From Sorangium cellulosum (GTDB lineage Bacteria > Myxococcota_A > Polyangia > Polyangiales > Polyangiaceae), in contig DYPH01000059.1 of assembly GCA_020720045.1 (NCBI GenBank), forward strand, positions 1 through 32,823: DNA of 32,823 nucleotides, written 5' to 3'. The notes beneath the pieces are model-generated. The model made no database searches. It was not told the DNA's origin and was given only the letters and a program-made list of their open reading frames with translations. The translations under genes were made by a program, and so were the position numbers. Each line of letters begins with the position of its first letter. Position 1 is the first letter of the stretch. Below, piece after piece: positions 15,521 through 22,881 of the stretch.

Positions 15521-16979
15521 CGTCTGCGTGCGGCCCCCCTGAGTCGCCGTGACCGGGCGATCTTAGGCGTCGTAGGTGAAGTCGATGGCCGAGGTTCCCC
15601 CCTGGGGCAGCGGGATCAGGCGCTGCGAACACCGGCTGGCTCCACTGGACGCCGTTCGGCAGCTCGTCGATCGTGTAGTCGGTCGCGTAGGTGAAGCCGA
15701 TCGACGACGGCAGGTCGAGCGGCATCGCTGCCGGCGAGCCGTCGGTCATCTCCGTCATTCGAACGTTCACGTTCGTGAGCCCGGGGGCGTTGGTGATCGT
15801 GGTGCCCGGCGGAATAATCAGGCGCGCGCGGCGCGGCTTGTTTCCCGTGACACCTGCGATGCCGTGAAACTTTTCCGCTTCGACGACAACGGCCGCCTCG
15901 CCCGCCGCCGGGAGCGTGACGTTCATGGCGGCTTCAAGCGGCGTCGTGACCACGTCGGGGAGTCGATCGCGGCTGCCCCAACGGGTTTCGACGACGCGAA
16001 GCACGCTCGAGATCCCCTCCTGGGCGAACTTCAGGGTGACCGGCTCGCCGCCTTCGATGGCAAAGCGGTACCAGCCATTCGCGTCGGTGCTCGTCGTGCC
16101 GGCCGCGGTGTCGCGCCCGAGCGCCGAAACGGTGACCCCAGCCACGCCGTTCCCTGCGGCATCCACCACGCGTCCGCTGAGAATCGACCCGTGGGACGCA
16201 TCGAAGGGGGTCCCCCCTTGCGCCGTGATCGCTGCCCCGATCTCGTCCGTCTTGCGCGGAAAGAGATCGCTGGGGCTCGGGGCACTCGGAGTGCTCGGGA
16301 CGCAAGCCGGGCTGGTCGACGTCGTGTAGGTAAAGGTCGCCTTCCCGTCGGGCCCGATGCTGCAGACATTGCCGGAACAGCCGTTCCAGGAACCGAGCCC
16401 CTGCCGCCAGATCCCGGGCCCCGACAGCATGGTCTGGCAGCCCTCCTGCGTGCAAGGGTCGCCGTCGTGGACGTCAGCGATAAAGTCGGTCCGATACCCG
16501 TTAAGCGAAAGGCGGCTGGTGGACCCTTGGGTCCACGTCGCGGTCACTCCCGAAAGCGGACGGTCGAAGGCACCGTCCAACTCAACCCTCGACGGGCTGG
16601 TGCAATCGTTGAGATAGATCGAAGCTCCGGTGCCCCCGTAGGCACATGTCACAGTCGACGGCGAGCCGCTTCCGAACGAAAAGGTCAGGTAGACGCTTTG
16701 GTAGGTCGTCGGGGCGGGGAATGCCGGAAAGCGCTTGCTGAACCAAGTAAGAGACGACGGTCGCAGAATTCGGCGGTTCGCATCGAAAGTACCCACGTTT
16801 CCGCTACTTCTCGATACGTTGATGCCGCCGCTGGTTCCGCAGGCGGCGAACGCGCCGTCGTTCACCGTCCACGCGCCGGTCGTGGTGGCAACATCGGGCG
16901 GCGAGGCGTTATCGGCGACGCAGGCGAGGAGTGGGAGGAGGGCAAGGGCAACTACAGTGGGTCTAAACAGGGTTCTCAT
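15435..16979 (-). CDS. N-terminal half of a broken Rhs lipoprotein
   Basis: 514 aa from the ATG at 16979. Lipobox LLPLLAC with Cys20. A Cys-containing beta-rich region follows, then a carboxypeptidase-regulatory/Ig-like unit (SGRVVDAAGNGVAGVTVSAL, GWYRFAIEGGEPVTLKF). Next is the ZU5-like region usual before Rhs repeats (ARLIIPPGTTITNAPGLTNV, MPLDLPSSIGFTYATDYTID, VQWSQPVF). After VFAAPDPAAPGG the reading leaves the Rhs frame at a run of six G (minus strand; + 15597-15602). With five G it would continue GTSAIDFTYDA, reach TAA (15563-15565) and then DRPVTATQGGRTQTMAYG. The jump from SQPVF straight to YD repeats also suggests an internal deletion. The tail after about residue 460 is out of frame and probably meaningless. 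Overall this is a pseudogene in two pieces. Confidence 0.75.
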   Translation of the reverse strand: MRTLFRPTVVALALLPLLACVADNASPPDVATTTGAWTVNDGAFAACGTSGGINVSRSSGNVGTFDANRRILRPSSLTWFSKRFPAFPAPTTYQSVYLTFSFGSGSPSTVTCAYGGTGASIYLNDCTSPSRVELDGAFDRPLSGVTATWTQGSTSRLSLNGYRTDFIADVHDGDPCTQEGCQTMLSGPGIWRQGLGSWNGCSGNVCSIGPDGKATFTYTTSTSPACVPSTPSAPSPSDLFPRKTDEIGAAITAQGGTPFDASHGSILSGRVVDAAGNGVAGVTVSALGRDTAAGTTSTDANGWYRFAIEGGEPVTLKFAQEGISSVLRVVETRWGSRDRLPDVVTTPLEAAMNVTLPAAGEAAVVVEAEKFHGIAGVTGNKPRRARLIIPPGTTITNAPGLTNVNVRMTEMTDGSPAAMPLDLPSSIGFTYATDYTIDELPNGVQWSQPVFAAPDPAAPGGNLGHRLHLRRLRSPGHGDSGGPHADDGVWGRWFPLLGHDDRRRHLAHAVVHAG

Positions 16980-17014
16980 GGCGCGCCTACGTGCCACTTC
17001 TGCGGCGACTCCAG

Positions 17015-17065
17015 CAAGTAAAAACGAGGAGTGTGGCATCATGCCACACTCCTCGTTTTTACTTG
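17015..17065. terminator. Long perfect inverted repeat / terminator
   Basis: Two 25-bp perfectly complementary arms (17015-17039 and 17041-17065) around a single central C. The arms start CAAGTAAAAACGAGG, giving T-runs on both strands. It lies 112 bp past the stop of the lipoprotein gene at 17177 and 36 bp before the start of the Rhs half at 16979. It could stop read-through or, as a cruciform or operator, affect Rhs expression. Confidence 0.75.
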
Positions 17066-17176
17066 ACTAAATGACGCTCGCCACCGCCGTGATTACGGAG
17101 CTGTTGGGTCGCCCGCAGGCCCGCTCCGCGAGACGGCACTGGCGGAGATCACCGGCATCCGGGGATTCAAGACGCT

Positions 17177-17869
17177 TCATTCGCAAAGCACGGCCGCGAC
17201 CTTCAAGAACGTTTCGCGCGCGGCTGTCCCAAGACACTGCTTTTCGATGGTCGCCTTCCCGCCTGCGAGGGCGAGGCCACATTCACCGTTCGGTGGCGGG
17301 ACAAACGCCGCACATACCGTTGCTTCTGCCGAGTCGATGCACGTACCGAAGCGCGCCACGGGGCAGGCGTCACACGCGGAGCGCGTGCAGTACTCGGCAT
17401 TTACATAGGCGACCCCACAGGCAGCCGCGTTCCCGAGAGCGACTGCCGCGCACGCCGGTACGTTCGGGATGTAGTCCTGGCTTGGGAGCTGGAGCAGAGC
17501 AGGGAGATAGAACCTGCCAGAAGCATCGGCGCTGGCGCCCGCAAGGCACTTCACACATTCGGTGTGCGCGTTGAGGAACGCTTGGCACCGAGCGACGTCG
17601 GCCGCCGCAGCGACGCAGGCGTCGTAAAAACCGCTCGCATCGCCAGCCGCGCACACCGTTTGGCGGCCGACGACTACGCGCGAAGGTTCGAAAGTCGCAG
17701 CCTTTTCGGCGTCAAGACAGGCAGGCACCGCCGCATCAAGCGCCGCATCGTCGACCGGAGGGGGGCCTGCGTCCCCTAGCGGCTGGTACACGTCATCGCT
17801 CGCGCAACTCGTTGTGCCGAGGCCAACGGTCCCAAGCAAAAGGGCGATGAGGTGAGGGGGAACGCGCAT
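17177..17869 (-). CDS. Cys-rich lipoprotein, family copy 2
   Basis: 230 aa from the ATG at 17869, chosen because it opens a signal peptide ending GLGTTSC (Cys22). An upstream ATG at 17944 would translate through a terminator. The ectodomain repeats the cysteine order of the genes at 5901 and 18171: PAC, C, C, C, TECVKC, AC, AC, CTRSACDAC, C, C, ECGLA, C and a final LCE. Sequence identity outside the cysteines looks low, so the copies are old or fast-evolving. Function is unknown; the lipid anchor and the many likely disulfides place it outside the cytoplasm. The start codon sits 7 nt after the U-tract of a hairpin, leaving little room for a promoter and leader. Confidence 0.8.
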   Translation of the reverse strand: MRVPPHLIALLLGTVGLGTTSCASDDVYQPLGDAGPPPVDDAALDAAVPACLDAEKAATFEPSRVVVGRQTVCAAGDASGFYDACVAAAADVARCQAFLNAHTECVKCLAGASADASGRFYLPALLQLPSQDYIPNVPACAAVALGNAAACGVAYVNAEYCTRSACDACPVARFGTCIDSAEATVCAAFVPPPNGECGLALAGGKATIEKQCLGTAARETFLKVAAVLCE

Positions 17870-17875
17870 AGGTAC

Positions 17876-17918
17876 AAAAAAAGAAGAACTCCCGCCGTCC
17901 GAAGGAAAGCGGGAGTTC
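17876..17918 (-). terminator. Intrinsic terminator directly before the lipoprotein start
   Basis: Stem GAACTCCCGC / GCGGGAGTTC (17909-17918 with 17886-17895) with a 13-nt loop. On the minus strand it is followed by TTCTTCTTTTTTT. It starts 23 nt after the stop of the small reading frame ending at 17941 and ends 7 nt before the ATG at 17869. Confidence 0.85.
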
Positions 17919-17940
17919 GCCTGGTAGGAGCGTTGAATGC

Positions 17941-18174
17941 TCATTGGGAGTGTGCGGAGGGCACGACGGCGGGACGAAAGCGCACTCCAGGGAGAAGACG
18001 CCCCCCCCCTGGATGCGCTTTAGGCCGCGCAAACTCGCCCGCAGATGCTTCCGACCCGGCGTCGAAAATGGCGGAGGAGTTCTCTACCGTAGTCGCACTG
18101 CATGACGAACACCCCTCAAGCGCACCGATCGCGAAGGCGATTGATGCCATCAAAGGAGCGCGCCTCAAGTTCAC
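17941..18174 (-). CDS. Possible small lipoprotein (77 aa)
   Basis: The GTG start overlaps the TGA of the Cys-rich lipoprotein gene (GTGA); an ATG at 18150 is an alternative. The N-terminus MNLRRAPLMASIAFAIGALEGC has a basic head, a hydrophobic core and a poor lipobox (LEGC). The mature part is short and ends after a run of nine G (+ 18001-18010 region), a likely frameshift hotspot. The intrinsic terminator after it fits a two-gene unit with the upstream lipoprotein. It could equally be untranslated 3' sequence or a decayed gene. Confidence 0.33.
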   Translation of the reverse strand: MNLRRAPLMASIAFAIGALEGCSSCSATTVENSSAIFDAGSEASAGEFARPKAHPGGGRLLPGVRFRPAVVPSAHSQ

Positions 18175-18932
18175 TTGCAGTAGTAGGCGCCGAGCTTCGC
18201 CGTGAAGTCGACGAGGGTCGTCGCGTCACCGCCACAAGCAGTCTTGGCGGCGGCGAGCTTCGCAGCGTCGTTCGCGGCGGCCGTGAACGCTTTGCCACAC
18301 GCGCTGTCGTCGGTGACAAGCACGCTTGCGCAGGGTCCATCCGCTGCGGCAGCCTGGCAGGACTTGTCATCCGCCTCGGTCGTGCAGTCCGTGCATGCCC
18401 CTTCGATGCAGATGTACTCAGACGCGAGAGGAGCCGCGCAAGCAGCCTTTACGCCGAGCTTGTCGGCGAGGCAGGCAATGTAGCCGGAGTTGTTCGTCGT
18501 AAACGCGCCGAGGAGGAGCTTTTTGGACGCGTCGACAGAACCGAGGAGGCACGTTCCGCAAGCCTTACGAGCAGCGTCCGCAGAGGTTTCACGCGTGTAC
18601 TTGTCGCACTCAGCAGTGTTTCCCCCCTGCGAAGAGCAGACCGTACCGAACTCAGTGAGCTGGGCATCCGTGCACTTACCAGCCTGGTTCTCAACCACAA
18701 TGGAACCCGCCGGAATGGCGACGCCGTTGGCCTCATCGTAGCACGCGGGTGCGTCGCCGCCGCCGTCGGGGGTCGTGACGGGGCCGCCATCGCCGGCATC
18801 CTTCTTCGCGGGGCCGGAATCAACCCCGCCATCCGCCTTGGGCGTTTCGTTGGGTTCCACCGTGCAAGCGCCGAGGGCGCCAGCGCCAACGAGACCGACG
18901 AGCGAGACGAGACCGAAGAACTTCTTGAACAT
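18171..18932 (-). CDS. Cys-rich lipoprotein, family copy 3
   Basis: 253 aa from the ATG at 18932, preceded by a strong AGGAGG (spacing 6-7). Signal peptide MFKKFFGLVSLVGLVGAG and lipobox ALGAC (Cys23), then a Lys/Asp/Gly/Pro linker (PKADGGVDSGPAKKDAG). The ectodomain shares the cysteine order of copies 1 and 2: PAC, GKC, VC, EC, ACGTC, ACLA, AC, CIEGACTDC, C, C, ACGKA, TACGG and a final YYCK. It also shares GYIACLA with the YIPNVPACAA of copy 2. It is the clearest member for defining the family. Role unknown; exposed, disulfide-rich envelope protein. Confidence 0.85.
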   Translation of the reverse strand: MFKKFFGLVSLVGLVGAGALGACTVEPNETPKADGGVDSGPAKKDAGDGGPVTTPDGGGDAPACYDEANGVAIPAGSIVVENQAGKCTDAQLTEFGTVCSSQGGNTAECDKYTRETSADAARKACGTCLLGSVDASKKLLLGAFTTNNSGYIACLADKLGVKAACAAPLASEYICIEGACTDCTTEADDKSCQAAAADGPCASVLVTDDSACGKAFTAAANDAAKLAAAKTACGGDATTLVDFTAKLGAYYCK

Positions 18933-19370
18933 GAGATGCCTCCTGCAGACGACGGCCGAAGCCGCTAAGGTAACGAAGCCACACCTGGCGAACCAAACTG
19001 CGAGACTTCGAACGAATTTCCGTGACCGGGTTGCTTCGATGCGGAACGCATCGATGTCGCTTGAGACCGGTGCCGCGAACGGACCGGTCGTAATCTTGTC
19101 GATGCACCCCGCGTCGCGGGTGTCCCGGATTCGGCGCCTTTCGGCAACCATCGCCAGCGGACGTGAGGCGGTTTAGCGGGTGAGTGGGGGGTCGTCAATC
19201 GCAAATCGTCACCCGATCGCCACGATCGGGAATACTTTTGTTACGCCGATTTTGACCGCGACTCCGCTGTCATAGCCCGCGATTCATGCTGCCGCACGTT
19301 GCAAAACGGTTAGGTGCATCCTGCACAGGCTTACAGATCGCGTGCATCATACACCGATCGCGCGCGTGCA
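18933..19370. other. Gene-free interval with clustered GTGCA-N3-TGCAC palindromes
   Basis: No convincing gene in 438 bp. A short inverted repeat CCCGATC/GATCGGG (19212-19230) could be a weak terminator for the DUF4149 gene. At the far end lie three 13-bp palindromes: GTGCATCCTGCAC (19314-19326), GTGCATCATACAC (19342-19354, one mismatch) and GTGCATTATGCAC (19366-19378), the last covering the DUF4149 stop codon. The promoter of the Cys-rich lipoprotein gene at 18932 should also be here, but I cannot place -35/-10 boxes confidently. Confidence 0.6.
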
Positions 19371-19925
19371 TTATGCACCATTGTTTGGCGCCTCTTCCCG
19401 ACGGGCGATCGTCGCCTTGGCGCCGCCCGGCGAAGCGCCGGATCGGAGAACGAGTTGGAGGAGGATGTAGGCAAAGCCCAGATAGACCTCCGCTTTTGCG
19501 ACCGCCTCGGCGCGGCGGTGGTTCTGCTCGAGCTCCTCGCCCGCAGGGCCGATGTGGCGAATCGCCCCCTCCCGGTGGAGGCGCGCGATCGTCGGCGTGA
19601 ACACGAGCGCCCCCGCGAGGAGCCCGGTGAAGGCGATGCCGAGGCAGACACGGCGTGCCACCGCGATCCGCCCGGTTTCGCGGAGGCGTAGCAGTTCGGC
19701 GACGATGGCGATCGTGCCAGCCACGAGCGCGACCTTGTCGAAGCGGGCAAATACGAGCGTCATCGCGTCGGCGGCCCACGGCGCCGGGACCGTCCGGAAG
19801 ACGATCGGCGCGACGATCGCCCCGAGGGTCGCAAAGCCGAACACCCAGACGGAGACGGCGATCGTCCCGAAAATAAAGGGGTAGTGGACGGCGGTTCCGG
19901 GAGGACGGGCAACAGGCTCAGTCAT
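19371..19925 (-). CDS. DUF4149 (TMEM205-like) membrane protein
   Basis: 184 aa from the ATG at 19925, which overlaps the stop of the HEAT-repeat gene (ATGA). Four hydrophobic helices: about residues 18-40 (FIFGTIAVSVWVFGFATLG), 55-78, 90-115 and 152-164. The family pattern is present, with GAIVAPIVFR after helix 1 and the acidic/His segment near GPAGEELEQNHRRAEAVAKA before the last helix. DUF4149 proteins are small inner-membrane proteins of unknown function. Coupling to a HEAT-repeat protein suggests the two act together. Confidence 0.75.
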   Translation of the reverse strand: MTEPVARPPGTAVHYPFIFGTIAVSVWVFGFATLGAIVAPIVFRTVPAPWAADAMTLVFARFDKVALVAGTIAIVAELLRLRETGRIAVARRVCLGIAFTGLLAGALVFTPTIARLHREGAIRHIGPAGEELEQNHRRAEAVAKAEVYLGFAYILLQLVLRSGASPGGAKATIARREEAPNNGA

Positions 19926-21025
19926 GGTTGCTGCCCCTTTTGGGCCTTCGCCCAGAGTTCGGCCACCTCGGCGATCGCCTTTTCGTCGCCCAGCCGGGCC
20001 ACCACGGCGTCGACCCGCGCTTCCAAGGGCAAGAGCCCGGCGCGGGCGGCGGAAATCGCTGCCGCGAGCGCTTTTCGGGGCTCGTCGCCGAGGTCGGCTT
20101 CGATCGAAGCGCAGGCGCGGGCGTCGCCGAGGTGTGCAAGGGCGGTACGTGCTTGCAGACTGCACGTATCACGCACATGGCGAAGGATCCCAAAGGCACG
20201 GCGCTGGAGGGCCGGAATGCAACCGGTGAGACCGAGGGGGCCGGCCAGCTCGACGGCCTCGGCTTCGTCTTCGGGGGCCGGTTTTTCGTTTCGAATTTGA
20301 CGGTTTACGATGACGTTCGTGACGAGCGGTACCGCCCGCCGATCGCCGATCCCTCCGAGCGTGATCGCCGCCGCGAGGGCGACCGCTTCGCTGGCGTCCT
20401 CGAGGAGCGGAACGAGGACCTCCCCCGCCGAAGCGCCTAGGCTCGTGGCCCGAAGGCGCTCTTCGAAGATACGGACGGCGACGTAGCGAACTTCCGGATC
20501 TTCATCGGAAAAGCGTGCGCGATGGCGGGCGAGCCAGAGGGCGTCGTTCTCTTCGAGGGCGGTCCAGCCGATGGTCGCCTGGTAGCGGAGCTCGGGGCGA
20601 TCGTCGGCGAGGGCGCGGAGGACGGCGTCGCGGGCGCGATCGACGAGCGGATCGGCGGCGTTCGCGCCTTCTTGAACAGCGGTGGCGATGGTGACCGCGG
20701 CAACGAGCGCAAATTGGGCGACGTGGGGGTGTTCGTCGTTCTGGGCTCGGAGGAGCGCCGGCATGGCGCCGCGGGCCGCCGGGAGGGCGGCAAGATCGGC
20801 GAGGGCGGTCGCCGCTTCGACGCGCACGATGGCGCTCGGGTCGCCAAGGGTGCGGATGACTGCATCGACCTCGGCGTTCTCCAGGCCGGCGTCGCGCCGA
20901 CCGGCGGCGGCGAGCAGGTGGGGGACGAGGTCACGGAGCGCGGCGACGCGGGTCGCCTCTTTTTCCGAGGCGAGGTCGCGGAGGGCAGCGGCGCGGGTGC
21001 GCGGGAGCGGCGAAGGGACGAACAC
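19922..21025 (-). CDS. HEAT-repeat protein
   Basis: 367 aa from a GTG at 21025. Successive helical pairs with the HEAT signature are easy to see: LGDPSAIVRVEAATALADLA, LADDRPELRYQATIGWTAL, SDEDPEVRYVAVRIFEERL, LEDASEAVALAAAITLGGIG, and others, covering most of the chain. There is no signal peptide or membrane segment. HEAT solenoids bind proteins or, in PBS-lyase-type members, tetrapyrrole carriers; no specific ligand can be read here. It is translationally coupled to the DUF4149 gene. A 57-bp gap separates it from the permease gene at 21083, so a longer operon is possible. Confidence 0.8.
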   Translation of the reverse strand: MFVPSPLPRTRAAALRDLASEKEATRVAALRDLVPHLLAAAGRRDAGLENAEVDAVIRTLGDPSAIVRVEAATALADLAALPAARGAMPALLRAQNDEHPHVAQFALVAAVTIATAVQEGANAADPLVDRARDAVLRALADDRPELRYQATIGWTALEENDALWLARHRARFSDEDPEVRYVAVRIFEERLRATSLGASAGEVLVPLLEDASEAVALAAAITLGGIGDRRAVPLVTNVIVNRQIRNEKPAPEDEAEAVELAGPLGLTGCIPALQRRAFGILRHVRDTCSLQARTALAHLGDARACASIEADLGDEPRKALAAAISAARAGLLPLEARVDAVVARLGDEKAIAEVAELWAKAQKGQQP

Positions 21026-21082
21026 GCGGCCTGCCTACCAGGGGAAGAAAGGGCCGGGGCCGCTTTCGTAAAACAAAAAGGA

Positions 21083-21898
21083 TTACCCGCGCTTGCGTGG
21101 CGAAAAGACCGTCGACGCACGCACGAGTGCCGCGCTCCCCAGAAAGACGGCGAGCCCGGCGACGCCAAGCAGGAGCGGCGCGCGGAAGACCCCGGCGACC
21201 GCCTGGTCGAGGGCGCCGCCGAGCGAAACGCCATCGCGCGGGCCGAAGCCGACAAAGGCGAGGCCCGCCTCCCCGACGATCGTCGCCGCGGCGCTCGCCC
21301 CAAGCTGCACGGCGACCGTCGGCAGGACGTTCGGCAGGATATGCACACGCGCCGTCCCCAAAAGGCCGCGGCCGAGGGCGAGCGACGCTTCGACGAAGGC
21401 AGCCCCACGAAGCACCCGCGTCTCCATCGCCGCGAGCCGCGCAAACGGCGCCCAAGCGGTCACGGCGAAAACACATGCAAGATGCACCCGACTCGGCGCT
21501 CGCACGGCAGAGAGCAGCACCATCGCCAGCAGAAAGCTTGGAAATGCCTGCAGAAGATCGCAGGTACGCAAGAGCACCCGCTCCAGGGCGCCCCCGCGGA
21601 GCGCTGCGCCGACGCCGACCGTGGTGCCGACGGAGAAGCCAAACAGGGCGACGACGACGGCGAGCCCGAGGCCGCGAAGGAGCCCGACGCCGAGGAGCGC
21701 CGCGAAGTCGATGCCGGTCTCCGCGCAGCCAAACGGATGGCGCAGGCTCGGCGCGGCGAAGGCGTCTTCGGGGACGAGGTAGGTCGCCGATCCTCGGCTC
21801 GCCGCCACGAGCGCCAGCGCCACCACGAGCGCCAAGGGGAGCAGGCGCGGCGCCGATCGTTTCCAAGAAAAATCGGCCTTTTGTGCGGCGGAGGTCAT
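21083..21898 (-). CDS. Peptide/nickel-type ABC transporter permease (DppC-like)
   Basis: 271 aa with about six hydrophobic helices. The cytoplasmic EAA loop, which contacts the ATPase, is visible as VEASLALGRGLLGTARVHIL with PNVLPTV following (about residues 170-195). The DppC/OppC signature GEAGLAFVGFG is near 210-220. Together with the overlapping DppB-like gene it would form the inner-membrane channel for oligopeptides or similar solutes. No ATP-binding or substrate-binding subunit gene is in the window, and the gene after it on the same strand encodes a HEAT protein, so the partners must be elsewhere. The start overlaps the upstream stop (ATGA). Confidence 0.85.
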   Translation of the reverse strand: MTSAAQKADFSWKRSAPRLLPLALVVALALVAASRGSATYLVPEDAFAAPSLRHPFGCAETGIDFAALLGVGLLRGLGLAVVVALFGFSVGTTVGVGAALRGGALERVLLRTCDLLQAFPSFLLAMVLLSAVRAPSRVHLACVFAVTAWAPFARLAAMETRVLRGAAFVEASLALGRGLLGTARVHILPNVLPTVAVQLGASAAATIVGEAGLAFVGFGPRDGVSLGGALDQAVAGVFRAPLLLGVAGLAVFLGSAALVRASTVFSPRKRG

Positions 21899-22881
21899 CG
21901 AGCCTCTCGGGCGCGCGGATCGAGGATCCCTTGGAGGAGCGAGGCGAGCGTCTGCACGGCGACGAAGAGGAGGCCGCTCGTGACGACGGTCGCCTCGAGG
22001 ACCGGCAGATCGCGCCCCGCGTAGGCTTCGAGGAGGAGCGTGCCGAGGCCCCGCCGCTCAAAGAGCTTTTCAAGGACGACAGCGCCGCCGAGGAGGGCGC
22101 CGAGCTGAGTCGCGACGACGGTCAGGATCGGGGCGGAAACCGCCGGCAATGCATGGAAAAACTGGGCACGGAAGACGCTCGCCCCCTTCGCGCGGGCGAC
22201 GCGCACAAACAGAGCGTCGGTCGTGGTGCGCAGGGCGGTGCGGGAGGTGCGTGCAAGATGCACGGAAAGTGGGAACGCGAGGAGGGCGCCGGCAAAGAAG
22301 AGCCCCCCAAAGCCAGCATCGGGATCGCCGGGGAGTGGAACTACTGGAAATCGCACGGCAAGGAGCCAGGTGATCGCCGGCGCGACGGCGAGGAGCGGCA
22401 CCGCGGCGGCCCCGTCGAGGAGGCGCGACAGGCGGGTCCGCGCCGGGGGCGGGAGCCAGGGGCCGCTCGTGAGGAGCCCGAGGGCGACGCCGACCACCAA
22501 TGCGATCCCGGTCGCCAGGAAGGCGAGCGAGGCGGTCGCCGCAAGCGCTTCCCCAACGCGGGCGAAGGCGCTCGTCCCCGGGCGGCGGAGCGACGACCCG
22601 AGATCGAGGGTTGCAAGACCTCGAAGATACTGAAGATATTGCAGTAGAAGCGGTCGGTCGAGGCCAAGCTCGGCGCGCAGCGTCGCCAACGCGGCTGGAG
22701 AGGCCTGATCGCCGAGGACGAGGGCGGCGGCGTCGCCGGGGATCACGCGCAACGCAAAGAAGACGGCGGTCGCCAGCAGGAGGACGACGAGCCCCCCCTC
22801 CCCGGCCCGCTGGACCGGCGACGCGATGAAGCCGAGGGCGCGAGCGAGGCGCCCTTTAGAGACCGCTGTCGACGGCGCCAT
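21895..22881 (-). CDS. Peptide/nickel-type ABC transporter permease (DppB-like)
   Basis: 328 aa from the ATG at 22881. Earlier in-frame ATGs up to 22944 lie deeper inside the lipoprotein gene and are less likely. The first helix (GGLVVLLLATAVFFALRVIP) is followed by GDAAALVLGDQASPAALATL and LGLDRPLLLQYLQYLRGLAT, the extracytoplasmic signature of DppB/OppB. The EAA loop is near FVRVARAKGASVFRAQFFHA, then LPAVSAPILTVVATQLGALL and VLEKLFERRGLGTLL. It is overlapped at its 5' end (26 bp) by the Cys-rich lipoprotein gene and at its 3' end by the DppC-like gene. Confidence 0.85.
   Translation of the reverse strand: MAPSTAVSKGRLARALGFIASPVQRAGEGGLVVLLLATAVFFALRVIPGDAAALVLGDQASPAALATLRAELGLDRPLLLQYLQYLRGLATLDLGSSLRRPGTSAFARVGEALAATASLAFLATGIALVVGVALGLLTSGPWLPPPARTRLSRLLDGAAAVPLLAVAPAITWLLAVRFPVVPLPGDPDAGFGGLFFAGALLAFPLSVHLARTSRTALRTTTDALFVRVARAKGASVFRAQFFHALPAVSAPILTVVATQLGALLGGAVVLEKLFERRGLGTLLLEAYAGRDLPVLEATVVTSGLLFVAVQTLASLLQGILDPRAREAR

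Noticed and set aside
15576-17021. 481-aa plus frame opposite the Rhs N-terminal half
   Set aside because: Basic, compositionally biased shadow; the minus frame has a lipobox and recognisable beta domains.
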